Below, piece by piece: positions 52,632 through 62,274 of a DNA stretch of 64,000 nucleotides. The notes beneath the pieces are model-generated. The model was given only the letters and a program-made list of their open reading frames with translations, searched no databases and was not told where the DNA came from. A program made the position numbers and the translations under genes. The first letter of the stretch is position 1, and each line of letters starts with the position of its first letter. This DNA comes from Bacillus sp. MM2020_1 (lineage in GTDB: Bacteria; Bacillota; Bacilli; Bacillales; Cytobacillaceae), in NCBI GenBank assembly GCA_011250595.1, contig JAANMP010000009.1:62001-126000 (forward strand), written 5' to 3'.

Positions 52632-54050
52632 TTAATCTTTATCTAATAAAGCAGCACCAGCGATTCCAGGTTCGGTCATTTCATATATATTCAAAATGAT
52701 ATCTAATTCTTCTTCGCTTAAGACATCATATTTAAGGCATAATTCACGAACTGACTTGCCGGTTAATGTTGCTTCCCTTGCGATTCTTGCTGCCACTTCA
52801 TAGCCAAGATGCGGATTAACCGCAGTAATAATACCCACGCTTTTCTCAACATTCTCTTTTAAGCGGGCCTCATTCGCCTCTATCCCTACAAGACAATGAT
52901 CTGTAAAGGATCGAAATCCGTTGTTCATAATACTAATTGATTGAAGTAGATTAAAGACTAATACTGGTTCCATGACATTCAATTCCAATTGACCTGCTTC
53001 TGAAGCAAGACAAATGGTATGATCGTTTCCAATGACCTGGAAAGCGATTTGATTGATCAACTCTGGCATAACCGGGTTTACTTTTCCAGGCATAATCGAA
53101 GAGCCTGGCTGACGGGCAGGAAGGGAAATCTCAGCAAGTCCTGCACGTGGACCTGATGCCATCATCCGCAAATCATTAGCGATTTTTGACATGTTCATCA
53201 TGCACACCTTTAATGCTGCAGAAACTTCGGTATAGGCATCCGTATTTTGAGTAGCATCAACTAAATGCTCCGCATTCACCAACGGTAATCCACTGATTAC
53301 TGTTAGTTGTTTGACGACATCGACAATATATTTTGGGTCCGCATTTAATCCTGTACCAACTGCTGTTGCCCCCATATTAACCTCATATAAATTCCCACGT
53401 GAAAGATGAATCCGCTTAATATCTCTTTCGAGCACTCGAGAATAAGCTTCAAATTCCTGTCCAAGTCGAATGGGAACTGCATCCTGAAGATGGGTACGGC
53501 CCATTTTGATCACTTTTTCAAATTGCTTCGCTTTATCCTTAAAGACCCTATGCATATCTTTCATCGTCTCTATCAATTTTTCAAGTAATCTAAGTGTTGC
53601 GATATGAATAGCAGTAGGAAATACATCATTCGTTGATTGCGACATATTCACATGTGTATTCGGACTTAAATGCTTATACACACCTTTTTCATGTCCAAGT
53701 AATTCTAACGCCCGGTTAGCAATCACTTCGTTTGCATTCATATTCATGGATGTCCCTGCCCCGCCTTGGATGGGGTCAACAATGAATTGGTCATTCCACT
53801 TTCCTTCGATAATTTCATCGGCTGCTTGGCTGATAACGTCGCCAAGTCCACTATAAAGCCTTTTCGTATTCATATTTGCAATTGCTGCTGCTTTTTTTAC
53901 CATCGCAAGGGCATATATTAATTCCTCATGAATTCGATAACCTGTAATAGGGAAATTTTCAACTGCTCTTAGAGTTTGAATACCATAATAAGCATCTGCT
54001 GGTATCTCCTTTTTTCCTAAGAAGTCTTGTTCTATTCTTTTTGTGTCCAT
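52632..54050 (-). CDS. aspA: Aspartate ammonia-lyase (aspartase)
   Basis: This 472-residue member of the fumarase/aspartase superfamily has the signature GSSIMPGKVNP near residue 318, the substrate loop GGAGTSMNMNANEV near 98 and SPNTHVNMSQSTNDVFPT near 128. It interconverts aspartate with fumarate and ammonia. Here it is monocistronic, with no ansA asparaginase next to it. ATG 54050. Confidence 0.95.
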   Translation of the reverse strand: MDTKRIEQDFLGKKEIPADAYYGIQTLRAVENFPITGYRIHEELIYALAMVKKAAAIANMNTKRLYSGLGDVISQAADEIIEGKWNDQFIVDPIQGGAGTSMNMNANEVIANRALELLGHEKGVYKHLSPNTHVNMSQSTNDVFPTAIHIATLRLLEKLIETMKDMHRVFKDKAKQFEKVIKMGRTHLQDAVPIRLGQEFEAYSRVLERDIKRIHLSRGNLYEVNMGATAVGTGLNADPKYIVDVVKQLTVISGLPLVNAEHLVDATQNTDAYTEVSAALKVCMMNMSKIANDLRMMASGPRAGLAEISLPARQPGSSIMPGKVNPVMPELINQIAFQVIGNDHTICLASEAGQLELNVMEPVLVFNLLQSISIMNNGFRSFTDHCLVGIEANEARLKENVEKSVGIITAVNPHLGYEVAARIAREATLTGKSVRELCLKYDVLSEEELDIILNIYEMTEPGIAGAALLDKD

Positions 54051-54139
54051 GATATCTGTCTCCCACCCTTTATAAAAACTTTATCACACAAAAATAATAC
54101 CAGTTTAAACTATCTATGTCTCTGTTTTTACATTATTGC

Positions 54140-54562
54140 TTAATTGAAAGACCGATTGAATTTCTCCAAAAGTACCCCAAATAGTTTGCGTTCCTCATCA
54201 GACCAGTCTTCCAGCAGTTCAGTAATTCGCTTCAATCTTTCCTGTTTATAGTCAGATAATTCCTTTGTACCTTGCTCTGTTAACTGAAGATAATAGGCCC
54301 TACCATCCAAAGGATCGGGAATTCTATACAAATAATCTTTATGCTCTAAAGCCGCCGCCTGTCGACTGACTGTAGATATATCTAACTTGAATTCCTCTGC
54401 TAAAACTTTAACCCCTGCTGCCCCCTTCTCTTTGATGCGGCGAAGGATTAAATAGGCAGATCTATCAAGATTCCCGAATTTTTTATTGTTCGAAATTGAA
54501 GTAGTTCGACGAATCAGAATTGCAAGTTCAAGTTCGATCATTTCTAATGCATGTACATCCAT
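54140..54562 (-). CDS. MarR-family regulator
   Basis: The 140-residue form from ATG 54562 (GTGAGG upstream) covers the full MarR fold: GVKVLAEEFKLDISTVSRQAAALEHKDYLYR recognition region and DPLDGRAYYLQLTEQG wing. The longer in-frame reading upstream crosses the divergent promoter and is rejected. It probably represses the divergent MFS exporter. Confidence 0.9.
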   Translation of the reverse strand: MDVHALEMIELELAILIRRTTSISNNKKFGNLDRSAYLILRRIKEKGAAGVKVLAEEFKLDISTVSRQAAALEHKDYLYRIPDPLDGRAYYLQLTEQGTKELSDYKQERLKRITELLEDWSDEERKLFGVLLEKFNRSFN

Positions 54563-54663
54563 GTCTTTAACCTCACTGTTAACCTTATTTCCACATATTA
54601 ATAATGATAACATACGAACTTTTGATAAGTAATCACCGTCTAAATTACATCGCAAAAACACTA

Positions 54664-54696
54664 TTGACGTAGTGAAAATTGATTGTATAATACAAT
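54664..54696 (+). promoter_or_regulatory. MFS promoter with overlapping MarR operator
   Basis: TTGACG (54664-54669), 16 nt, TATAAT (54686-54691). The perfect palindrome ATTGTAT-A-ATACAAT (54682-54696) covers the -10, the expected repressor position. Confidence 0.8.
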
Positions 54697-54757
54697 TATA
54701 TACTTTCATCATACAACTAATTCAAAAAGATGGAAACAAAATACAGGGGGAAATTAG

Positions 54758-56002
54758 ATGTCACCAAGACCAGAATCTAAATTAGTAGCATCACGACAGC
54801 TATCGGGGGCAAACACTGAAAAGGCAGGTTTACTTACCCAGCCTAAAGCAGTTTGGGCTGTTTTTTTTGCAAGTATTATTGCGTTCATGGGGTTGGGACT
54901 TGTTGACCCTATCTTACCGGCAATTGCCGATCAATTAAATGCCTCACATAGTGAAGTAACCTTACTATTCACTAGCTATAATGCCGTTATGGCTGTTGCC
55001 ATGCTTATTACAGGCGTAATATCAACAAGGCTGGGCATCAAATGGACATTACTCTCCGGTATCGTGATTATTGCAATATTTTCCTCACTAGGCGGCTTCT
55101 CAAACGGCATTTGGACACTTGTTGGTCTTCGAGGCGGCTGGGGGCTTGGAAATGCATTGTTTGTGGCAACAGCATTATCTGCTATCGTATCGTTGTCAAA
55201 CAGTGGAACAGCAAAAGCAATCATCTTGTATGAAGCAGCGATCGGACTCGGAATTTCAGTTGGTCCCCTACTTGGCGGGTGGCTTGGGGCTATGTCATGG
55301 CGCGGCCCTTTTCTTGGGGTCGCCACTTTAATGATCATTGCCTTTATTGGCCTCTTCATCCTGATGCCAAAATCAACTGCTCAAGGTGGAGTAAAAGCTC
55401 GCACTTCATTATTAGATCCATTTCGCGCTTTAAAGCATCGTTCACTATTAGTTTTTGGGATTGCAGCAGCCCTGTATAACTTTGGCTTCTTCACTTTGCT
55501 TGCATACGCACCATTCGTGATGGGCTTAGATGAACACGGGTTAGGCTTCGTATTCCTTGGCTGGGGAATCTTACTGGCTGTCACCTCTGTTTTTATGGCT
55601 CCCAAACTTTCCGAATGGTTTGGTACCATAAAATCGATGTGTATGATGTTAATCTTGTTTGCTCTCCTTTTGGTTGCAATGGGTATATGGACATCAACCC
55701 AGTGGGTGGTCATCGCCGCTGTTATCCTGGCAGGTGCGTTATTAGGAAATAACAATACCCTCATTACTACAGCCGTGATGAATGCAGCCCCTGTTGAAAG
55801 GTCAACGGCATCTGCAGCATATAGCTTCCTCCGTTTTATTGGAGGTGCCATTGCACCATTTACGGCCGGCAAGCTAGCCGAAATCTTCAATCCAAGTATT
55901 CCATTTATTGTTGGTGCAGGATTTGTCCTAGTTTCGGTACTTTTTATCTGGGTTAATAAAAAACATGTAAAGCATGTGGATGATATTGGTTTAGGCCACT
56001 AA
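54758..56002 (+). CDS. MFS drug-type exporter
   Basis: This 414-residue protein has 12 membrane helices, the MFS motif ITGVISTRLGIKWTLLSG between helices 2 and 3, and motif C-like GLGISVGPLLGGWLG in helix 5 (antiporter type). It belongs to the drug:H+ antiporter group. Its divergent MarR partner and operator suggest induction by a toxic compound. ATG 54758, GGGGGA upstream. Confidence 0.92.
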   Translation: MSPRPESKLVASRQLSGANTEKAGLLTQPKAVWAVFFASIIAFMGLGLVDPILPAIADQLNASHSEVTLLFTSYNAVMAVAMLITGVISTRLGIKWTLLSGIVIIAIFSSLGGFSNGIWTLVGLRGGWGLGNALFVATALSAIVSLSNSGTAKAIILYEAAIGLGISVGPLLGGWLGAMSWRGPFLGVATLMIIAFIGLFILMPKSTAQGGVKARTSLLDPFRALKHRSLLVFGIAAALYNFGFFTLLAYAPFVMGLDEHGLGFVFLGWGILLAVTSVFMAPKLSEWFGTIKSMCMMLILFALLLVAMGIWTSTQWVVIAAVILAGALLGNNNTLITTAVMNAAPVERSTASAAYSFLRFIGGAIAPFTAGKLAEIFNPSIPFIVGAGFVLVSVLFIWVNKKHVKHVDDIGLGH

Positions 56003-56011
56003 TGTTAATTA

Positions 56012-56045
56012 AAGGATCTGGGATTATTCGCAGATCCTTTTTTGT
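56012..56045 (+). terminator. Terminator after the MFS gene
   Basis: AAAGGATCTG / CAGATCCTTT stem plus T6. Confidence 0.85.
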
Positions 56046-56051
56046 TTATTG

Positions 56052-56936
56052 TTAATGAATATCTCTTTTCTTAAATCGGCCCCCGCGGACTTCCGAAATA
56101 TCCCCTATCGCTAAGAATGCCGTCGGATCAATGTCCTCAACAATCGTGGTTAATTTAGATTCTTCCAACCTGGTGATAATACTGAAAATAACCTTCTTAC
56201 TATCTCCGGTAAAGGCTCCTTGACCCTTAATGTAGGTAACCCCTCTACCAAGTCTGGCATTGATGGCATTTCCAATTTCCTCTGCTTCATCACTAATAAT
56301 CCAAACAGATTTGGATTCTTCTAACCCTGCGACAACAGTATCGATCGCTTTTGAAGCAATAACATAGGCTAGTAAAGAATACATGGCCCTGTCCCAACTA
56401 AAGACAAAACCGGCTGCTCCTAAAATAAAAATATTAATAAACATGATAATCTGACCAACTGAAAATGGAACCTTTTTCGTGATGACGAGTGCCAATATCT
56501 CGGTCCCATCTAACGCTCCACCATTTCGGATAACGATTCCGACACCCATCCCCAGAATCATCCCTCCAAAAACAGTCGCGAGGAGAATATCATCAGTAAA
56601 TGCTGGAATTGGATGGAAAAATGATACAAAAATAGATAAAACGATAATTCCATATACAGTAGAAATGGCAAAGGTTTTTCCCATCTGTTTATAGCCCATA
56701 TATACAAAGGGCAGGTTTAGGATGAAGATGAAGATCCCTAATTTCCAGCGGGTTATATGGGCAAGCATAATCGAAATACCAGTAATGCCGCCATCAATAA
56801 CATGATTGGGGACTAGGAATATTTCTAAACCGGTAGCCATTAAGATTGCCCCGATTGTAATAGCGATGGTACGAAGAATTACTTTTTGGAGTGGTAATTT
56901 GCGATGTTGGATTTTTTCATTCATGAGTTCTGTCAT
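56052..56936 (-). CDS. YitT-family membrane protein (DUF161 + DUF2179)
   Basis: This 294-residue protein has five to six membrane helices (GLEIFLVPNHVIDGGITGISIMLAHIT; GGMILGMGVGIVIRNGGALDGTEILAL), then a C-terminal DUF2179 domain (about 215-290: VTYIKGQGAFTGDSKKVIFSIITRLEESKL). YitT proteins are abundant in Bacillus; transport role unproven. ATG 56936; weak GAAGTG ribosome site. Confidence 0.9.
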   Translation of the reverse strand: MTELMNEKIQHRKLPLQKVILRTIAITIGAILMATGLEIFLVPNHVIDGGITGISIMLAHITRWKLGIFIFILNLPFVYMGYKQMGKTFAISTVYGIIVLSIFVSFFHPIPAFTDDILLATVFGGMILGMGVGIVIRNGGALDGTEILALVITKKVPFSVGQIIMFINIFILGAAGFVFSWDRAMYSLLAYVIASKAIDTVVAGLEESKSVWIISDEAEEIGNAINARLGRGVTYIKGQGAFTGDSKKVIFSIITRLEESKLTTIVEDIDPTAFLAIGDISEVRGGRFKKRDIH

Positions 56937-57043
56937 ATAATCACTTCTTTTCGTTAGATTTTACCATTTTTTTCTTATCCCCTGCTTTAGCCTCTCTTCG
57001 ATTGGAATTTTTTATGTAAGAGTTATTTACATTTCTACCTTTA

Positions 57044-57081
57044 TTATATCATATTTTGACTAAAAATTGAACTTAAGTTCA
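57044..57081 (-). promoter_or_regulatory. YitT-gene promoter with palindrome over -35
   Basis: TTCAAT (57071-57066), 16 nt, TATAAT (57049-57044) on the minus strand. The perfect palindrome TGAACTTAAGTTCA (57068-57081) overlaps the -35 and may be an operator. Confidence 0.45.
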
Positions 57082-57120
57082 TGTTTTATTATTACTTAAG
57101 TATAATTTCTTTTAAAAAAA

Positions 57121-57303
57121 GCCTCTGTTAAACTTGCCTGTTGATTTCCGTTCCAGGCACTTCGCTTTCCGCGGGCGTGCCGGGGAGCCTCCTCGTCGCT
57201 GCGCTCCTGCGGGGTCTCCCCTGCCCCGTCCTCCCGCAGGAGTCTTCGTGCCTTCCACTCCAATCAACAGGGTGCCAAAATTAACTATTAGGTATCACAA
57301 AGC
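57121..57303. repeat. GC-rich 184-bp intergenic repeat, copy 2
   Basis: Same element as 40039-40222, in the same orientation: starts GCCTCTGTTAAAC, core 57140-57268 (129 bp, same length as copy 1), ends GGTATCACAAAGC. It lies between the YitT promoter region and the sirB 3' end, in a 428-bp gene-free stretch that otherwise holds the promoter above and plain AT-rich DNA. Confidence 0.8.
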
Positions 57304-57364
57304 TAAAAATAGCCAATAATCCTTAGGACTATCAGCTACGGTTTATATATAATTCTTAAATTGC

Positions 57365-58093
57365 TTATTTTCTTATAGCACGCTCTATGATGATATCCTC
57401 TATGACACGATGTTTACTGAGCGAACCTGTATGGATAATTTGCTGACCCATATTTTGCCTCATTTTTACCTTTTGATCGATTTCTCTTAAAAGGAGACCG
57501 GAAAATAATAAATAAGGAATAACAATTATTTTTCCAACAATTTGCTTTGAAACCGTCTCAAGTCCCTCCTGAAGCCTTGGTTCTGTGGCCGCTAAATAGC
57601 AAACAGAAACATATTTTATACCCAGCCGTTCTCTTATCCCTTTAGTTATTTCTGCAAAAGCTGTGTGAATACTCTTGTCACTACTGCCTCTTCCGACAAC
57701 CAATACCGCATCCTGTGGTGAAATCTCATCGACTGAATTCCTAACTAACTCGGCAATACCATCGAGAATCTTCCCTTGCACACCAAATGGATCCCGTATA
57801 TTCACCTGGATATTTGGATACGTGTTACAGAGGGGGGCAAGTGCTTGAGGAATATCTTCTTTAATATGACCTGCAGCCAATAAAAAAAGGGGTACCACAG
57901 AAATTTCTGTCGCCCCCCTATTTACACAGCGCAGAAAGCCCTCCTCAATACTTGGCTCGGTCAGCTCGAGAAAACTGATTTCCTGAATCTCAACACTTAT
58001 TCGATCCATCACTCTATGTAGAAAAGATTGGGCTTCTTCAGCCCCCTTTTTCGAACGTGTCCCATGACCAATGTAAAGAATTGCTTGCACCAT
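57365..58093 (-). CDS. sirB: Sirohydrochlorin ferrochelatase
   Basis: This 242-residue CbiX/SirB protein has two half-domains: the first has YIGHGTR and PLFLLAAGHIKEDIP (metal-binding His residues near 10 and 76), the second VVGRGSSD and VIPYLLFSGLLLREI. It inserts Fe2+ into sirohydrochlorin to make sirohaem for sulfite reductase, matching its place after cysC (YlnE in B. subtilis). ATG 58093 (GGGAG upstream). The neighbouring sumT and sirC genes of B. subtilis are absent here. Confidence 0.92.
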   Translation of the reverse strand: MVQAILYIGHGTRSKKGAEEAQSFLHRVMDRISVEIQEISFLELTEPSIEEGFLRCVNRGATEISVVPLFLLAAGHIKEDIPQALAPLCNTYPNIQVNIRDPFGVQGKILDGIAELVRNSVDEISPQDAVLVVGRGSSDKSIHTAFAEITKGIRERLGIKYVSVCYLAATEPRLQEGLETVSKQIVGKIIVIPYLLFSGLLLREIDQKVKMRQNMGQQIIHTGSLSKHRVIEDIIIERAIRK

Positions 58094-58186
58094 CGCTGCT
58101 CCCTTCTTCATTATCCTTATTATCCTTTACTAACCATGAAATTATCATTCTTACTCATGAGTGATGAGGAAAAAGGAGCTTACTAT

Positions 58187-58786
58187 TTAGATAATATTTT
58201 TCTCTCTTAAATAAGTTAAGACTTGTTCCACTGCTTCCTCAATGGTCACTTGATCAGAATGAAGAGTGATTTCTGGTTGCTCAGGCGCTTCATAAGGGGA
58301 ATCAATTCCGGTAAAGTCCTTAATTTCGCCCCGACGCGCTTTCGCATACAGCTGCTTTGGATCGCGACGTTCACATTCCTCAATTGGACATTGGACAAAC
58401 ACCTCAATAAATTCACCTTGTTCAAATAAAGCCCGCACTTGATCACGATCAGAACGAAAAGGTGAAATAAAGGCGGTGGTCACTACTTTGCCGCTGTCGA
58501 CAAATAACTTGGCAACTTCTCCAATTCTGCGAATATTTTCAGTACGGTCATAATCGGAAAAACCAAGATCCTTATTTAAACCGTGGCGAATATTATCACC
58601 ATCAAGGACATATTCACTGATTCCCTGACGGAACAATTCGTTTGATACGGCATTTGCAATCGTTGATTTTCCAGAGCCTGAGAGTCCAGTAAACCATAAT
58701 GCACAGCTCCCGTGACCATTTTTTTCACGTCGATTTTCTTTTGAAATAGATGTTTCGTGCCATGTAATATTCGTTGGTTTAGTCAT
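58187..58786 (-). CDS. cysC: Adenylyl-sulfate kinase
   Basis: This 199-residue kinase has P-loop GLSGSGKST near residue 33, DGDNIRHGLNKDLGFS and FISPFRSDR. It phosphorylates APS to PAPS. It lies 16 nt downstream of sat in the sulfate-assimilation operon. Confidence 0.96.
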   Translation of the reverse strand: MTKPTNITWHETSISKENRREKNGHGSCALWFTGLSGSGKSTIANAVSNELFRQGISEYVLDGDNIRHGLNKDLGFSDYDRTENIRRIGEVAKLFVDSGKVVTTAFISPFRSDRDQVRALFEQGEFIEVFVQCPIEECERRDPKQLYAKARRGEIKDFTGIDSPYEAPEQPEITLHSDQVTIEEAVEQVLTYLREKNII

Positions 58787-58802
58787 TGATTTTGTTTCCT
58801 CC

Positions 58803-59951
58803 TTACACGGATGCTGTTTCTTTCATGCCTTCAATTAGTACTTCAACAACCTCTTTACGGCTAAAGGTAGATGGTGGCAGTACACCCGAGCGAAGCATCT
58901 CTCTCACTTTTGTTCCAGAAAGAATCACTCTGTCTTCCTTGCTATGCGGGCAAGTTTTATCAGAGGCCATTCCTTCACATTTAGTGCAATAGAAGCTATG
59001 TTCAAAGAACAAAGGCTTAATACCAAGCTCTTCTTCTGTAAAATTACTAAAAATGTACTGGGCATCATAGGTTCCGTAATAATTACCAACTCCGGCGTGG
59101 TCACGGCCAACAATAAAATGGGTGCAACCAAAGTTTTTACGGGCAAGTGCATGAAAAATAGCTTCCCTTGGTCCTGCATATCTCATTGCTGCCGGATAAA
59201 CACCCAGTTGAACACGTTCGCTCGGATAATAGTTATCTAGTAAAACACGATAGCTTTTTAAGCGGACCTCTGCAGGGACGTCATCTGACTTTGTCTCGCC
59301 AACAAGCGGGTTGACGAACAGGCCATCGACCGTTTCAAGAGCAGCTTTTTGAATGTACTCATGTGCACGATGAATAGGATTTCTTGTTTGGAAACCTACA
59401 ACAGTCTTCCATCCCTTTTCTTCAAAAATGGCCCGTGTTTCCTTCGGCTCAAACCAGACATCACCGAATACTCCTTTTTCGGATTTTTTCACGAGTACGA
59501 TTTCCCCTGCAACGTAAACCGGCCCTCTTTCGTAGAGACGTTTCACACCAGGATGTGCAAGTTCTTCTGTTTTATATACTTCAAGTGCTTCTTTGTCTAA
59601 ATCAGGTTCATACCATTCTGAAACTCTAATAACACCATAGACTTCATTTTTAAATGATAGTTTGTACTCTTCACCTACTACAAGTGTATCAGCTACATCA
59701 AAAGATACAGGTAATGTAACTGGGATCGACCAGATGGTATTGTCTGCTAAACGCATAGTGTTGACAACAGATTCATAGTCTTTTTGCCCAAGAAAGCCCT
59801 TTAATGGACTGAATAATCCGATACCAATTAATTCTAGATCACTTAAAGCAATTGTATCAATTTCAATTTCCTTTTCGATCGTGGATAGATCGTAATTGGG
59901 GTCAAACGCTTGAATAAGTTTTCCTCCATGAGGTTTTGGTAAGTATGACAT
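58803..59951 (-). CDS. sat: Sulfate adenylyltransferase
   Basis: This 382-residue ATP sulfurylase has the nucleotide motifs [10 protein letters not shown] near residue 197 and [12 protein letters not shown] near 288, and a late cluster CTKCEG...CPH that may bind zinc. It makes APS from ATP and sulfate. ATG 59951 is used rather than TTG 59960, which sits on the ribosome site AAAGG. Confidence 0.96.
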   Translation of the reverse strand: MSYLPKPHGGKLIQAFDPNYDLSTIEKEIEIDTIALSDLELIGIGLFSPLKGFLGQKDYESVVNTMRLADNTIWSIPVTLPVSFDVADTLVVGEEYKLSFKNEVYGVIRVSEWYEPDLDKEALEVYKTEELAHPGVKRLYERGPVYVAGEIVLVKKSEKGVFGDVWFEPKETRAIFEEKGWKTVVGFQTRNPIHRAHEYIQKAALETVDGLFVNPLVGETKSDDVPAEVRLKSYRVLLDNYYPSERVQLGVYPAAMRYAGPREAIFHALARKNFGCTHFIVGRDHAGVGNYYGTYDAQYIFSNFTEEELGIKPLFFEHSFYCTKCEGMASDKTCPHSKEDRVILSGTKVREMLRSGVLPPSTFSRKEVVEVLIEGMKETASV

Positions 59952-60042
59952 ATTAATCAACCTTTCTCTACATGTTTTAATTTAATCGCTACCCTTGCAC
60001 CTTCTAAGGTAGCAGTCACTAAATTCTCCTACACTGATGCAT

Positions 60043-60759
60043 TTATTTAGAGTGCAAACCGCACTCCGTTTTACCGCTGCCCGACCAACGGCCTTCTCGT
60101 GAATCACCATCAGTTCCAACAGCCTGTGTACACGGGAAACAGCCAATACTTGGATAGTTATGGTCATGCAATTCGTTATATGGGAGGTCTTTTTCCCTGA
60201 TATAGGACCAAACTTCATCCCACGTCCAGTGAATTAATGGACAGATTTTGATATTTTGAAATTTATCATCTTTGTTAACGAATTGAGTGTCCTTCCTTGT
60301 TGGAGACTGTTCTCTACGTAGACCTGAAATCCAAGCGTCCCTTGGTGTCAATGCCTCGCGTAGTGGAATGACCTTTCTTATTTGGCAGCATTGGTTTGGA
60401 TCCCTTTTCCATAATGCTGAGCCATATTCTGCGGCTTGTTGATCTAAACCCAAATCTGGTGTTTTTCTCTCAATTTGTAATTCTGGAAAACGAGCTTCAA
60501 TTTTATCGATAACATCATACGTTTCAGGAAAATGGAGACCCGTATCTAAGAAAACAATTTGAGCATCTTTTTTTACTTGATAAATCAAATCGATTAATAC
60601 TATGGCCTCAGCACCAAAACTGGATGCATAAATAATTTTCCCTTCAGGATAATTGCTATATGCCCACTCTAATACAGACCTGGCACCCTTTGTCTCATCT
60701 TGAATTGAGAAAGTTTCAGAGATTTCACTCCAATTATTATAAGTGACAGCCTTCGTCAT
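60043..60759 (-). CDS. cysH: Phosphoadenylyl/adenylyl-sulfate reductase
   Basis: This 238-residue protein has a PP-loop-type core (IIYASSFGAEAIVLIDL), the [4Fe-4S] pairs Cys124-Cys125 and Cys207-x-x-Cys210 typical of APS-reducing enzymes, and the catalytic C-terminal Cys233 in KTECGLH. It reduces (P)APS to sulfite with thioredoxin. ATG 60759, GGGGGT upstream. It precedes sat with an 83-nt gap. Confidence 0.95.
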   Translation of the reverse strand: MTKAVTYNNWSEISETFSIQDETKGARSVLEWAYSNYPEGKIIYASSFGAEAIVLIDLIYQVKKDAQIVFLDTGLHFPETYDVIDKIEARFPELQIERKTPDLGLDQQAAEYGSALWKRDPNQCCQIRKVIPLREALTPRDAWISGLRREQSPTRKDTQFVNKDDKFQNIKICPLIHWTWDEVWSYIREKDLPYNELHDHNYPSIGCFPCTQAVGTDGDSREGRWSGSGKTECGLHSK

Positions 60760-60782
60760 CCACTTGTACCCCCTTTATCAAT

Positions 60783-60825
60783 AAAAAGGCAGTTCCCCCC
60801 CCCTATAGGGATAGGTGTACCGCCT
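60783..60825 (-). terminator. Attenuator-like hairpin between yezD and cysH
   Basis: On the minus strand, AGGCGGT pairs with ACTGCCT (one G-U) and T5 follows; the loop holds a C3/G8 inner pairing. It lies inside the operon and would limit read-through from yezD into cysH. Confidence 0.55.
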
Positions 60826-60841
60826 CTAGTAGTTAGTCTAG

Positions 60842-60997
60842 TCAGCGAATTTTATTGGATTGCAGACGAACCTTTTCATTTTTCTCGATTTGTACTATTT
60901 TCCCATCTTGAATAACTAACGTTATAGAACCAAATTTTAATGTATCCAACATACTTTCAATATGTTCACGCACATCTTGCCATTCTGAACCTTGCAG
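60842..60997 (-). CDS. yezD: YezD-family (DUF2292) small protein, probable CTG start
   Basis: The 51-residue product contains EHIESMLDTLKFGSITLVIQ and DGKIVQIEKNEKVRL, the DUF2292 core found before cys operons in Bacillus. GGGAGG is 8 nt before CTG 60997, in frame. Upstream in-frame ATGs fall inside the predicted promoter (start site about 61035), so they cannot be used. A CTG start is rare and worth noting. Confidence 0.75.
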   Translation of the reverse strand: MQGSEWQDVREHIESMLDTLKFGSITLVIQDGKIVQIEKNEKVRLQSNKIR

Positions 60998-61039
60998 TTG
61001 ATTCGCCTCCCTTAAAAAACTCCATTTTATTATTAAAAT

Positions 61040-61069
61040 TAATCCTACCATACGCATAGGAATTGTCAA
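61040..61069 (-). promoter_or_regulatory. Sulfate-operon promoter with CymR-like box
   Basis: TTGACA (61069-61064), 16 nt, TAGGAT (61047-61042) on the minus strand. The spacer and -10 carry a 25-bp stretch (61040-61064, TAATCC ... ATAGGAATT) resembling the CymR operator that silences cysteine-synthesis genes. Confidence 0.6.
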
Positions 61070-61114
61070 TATAATTTATTATAATATTTGAAAAAATAAT
61101 GAATAATTCTAATG

Positions 61115-61145
61115 TAAAAAGAGGCAGACGATTGTCCACCTCTTC
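61115..61145 (-). terminator. Terminator of the gerK-type operon
   Basis: AAGAGG-GAC / GTC-CCTCTT interrupted stem, T5 on the minus strand. Confidence 0.75.
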
Positions 61146-61161
61146 CTGAACTATATTGAAC

Positions 61162-62253
61162 CTAAACAGTTTTTCTCTTCTTCAGCATCACTGTAATTAA
61201 TAAAAAAAGAAGTGGAAATGCAGCCCCCATTACAATATTTAAGGGTACGTAGGTCTGAAATAGAAATTCATTTATTTCTGAATAGTTTTTAGCGAAAAAG
61301 ACTGCGCCTACACCAATTAGCCAGGCGAAAGGAATGATAAATGGTTTGTAGGTATCCGTTTTTAATATTTGTGCAGTCCCTAGGCACAGTCCATAGAAGA
61401 ATAAGGAAATACGAATCATTAAACCAACGGTCCAAAAGAGAATTGCAATCGCATCAAAGCGATTAATTACATCGCCTGCCTGGATATACCTTACTTCAGA
61501 AAAAGTAGGAAAAACCATTTTTGCTGCTTCTTCTGGGCCAAACAAGGCAATAGGCCCTGTTATAGGCCCAATAAAGAATATCAAAGTAAAAAATGCACTG
61601 TATATCCCTGTTTTGACTAGTTTTTTTGGATTTTGAACATACGGTAAAACCATACCCATTATTGCAAATTCACCAAACCACCCCATTACGGTGAGCGAAC
61701 CTAATGAAACTGGGTATAACCCATTACCGAAAAACGGTAGCAAGTTGGTATAATCCTTTTTTTCATTCATGGTTAAGATTACAACAGCGATAGCGAAAAG
61801 GACTAAAACCGGCAACATCACCTGGTTCAATCTTCCTAATGTTTCAAGACCTTTATTTACAATATAGACAGATAATAGAAGGATCACCGTAATAAGTGCC
61901 CACATTGGAGTTTCAAGCAAAATTCTTTTATAAGCCTCGGCGTAGAGTCTTGTTGCCAAACAAGCCATGATAAAAAAGTAAAACAAATAAAGAAGACCCA
62001 GAATTTTTCCGAACCATGAAAAATGCTGAAAAAGAATTTCAATTAATGTTAGACCGGGAAATCTTTGAGAAATCTTCACTAACGAAAGGATTCCAATGAG
62101 TCCCAATCCACTTCCAATAATCCCAGCAATCCACCCATCTTGCTTACTATGTGCCATGACAACCGTCAAAATAATTAAATGCCCGATGATTGTCAAAGAG
62201 GTGATTGCTAACATTGAGGCTTGTATATTACTAATTCTTCCCTTTTCTATCAT
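61162..62253 (-). CDS. Spore germination receptor B subunit (GerAB/GerKB permease)
   Basis: This 363-residue APC-fold protein has ten membrane helices and the GerAB-family start (ISNIQASMLAITSLTIIGHLIIL). It forms the germinant-binding subunit of the receptor in the spore inner membrane. Fourth gene in transcription order A-C-D-B, ending in a terminator. Confidence 0.92.
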   Translation of the reverse strand: MIEKGRISNIQASMLAITSLTIIGHLIILTVVMAHSKQDGWIAGIIGSGLGLIGILSLVKISQRFPGLTLIEILFQHFSWFGKILGLLYLFYFFIMACLATRLYAEAYKRILLETPMWALITVILLLSVYIVNKGLETLGRLNQVMLPVLVLFAIAVVILTMNEKKDYTNLLPFFGNGLYPVSLGSLTVMGWFGEFAIMGMVLPYVQNPKKLVKTGIYSAFFTLIFFIGPITGPIALFGPEEAAKMVFPTFSEVRYIQAGDVINRFDAIAILFWTVGLMIRISLFFYGLCLGTAQILKTDTYKPFIIPFAWLIGVGAVFFAKNYSEINEFLFQTYVPLNIVMGAAFPLLFLLITVMLKKRKTV

Positions 62254-62274
62254 AGTATTTTCCCTCCAAACATA

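Noticed and set aside
54563-54712. 50-residue N-terminal extension of the MarR gene at 54140
   Set aside because: It would cross the divergent promoter region, and GTGAGG before ATG 54562 gives a normal-length MarR protein.
60783-61040. SAM (S-box) or cysteine T-box riboswitch before the cys operon
   Set aside because: Neither the S-box core nor the GGGTGGTACCGC T-box sequence is present; the start site to yezD distance is only about 40 nt.
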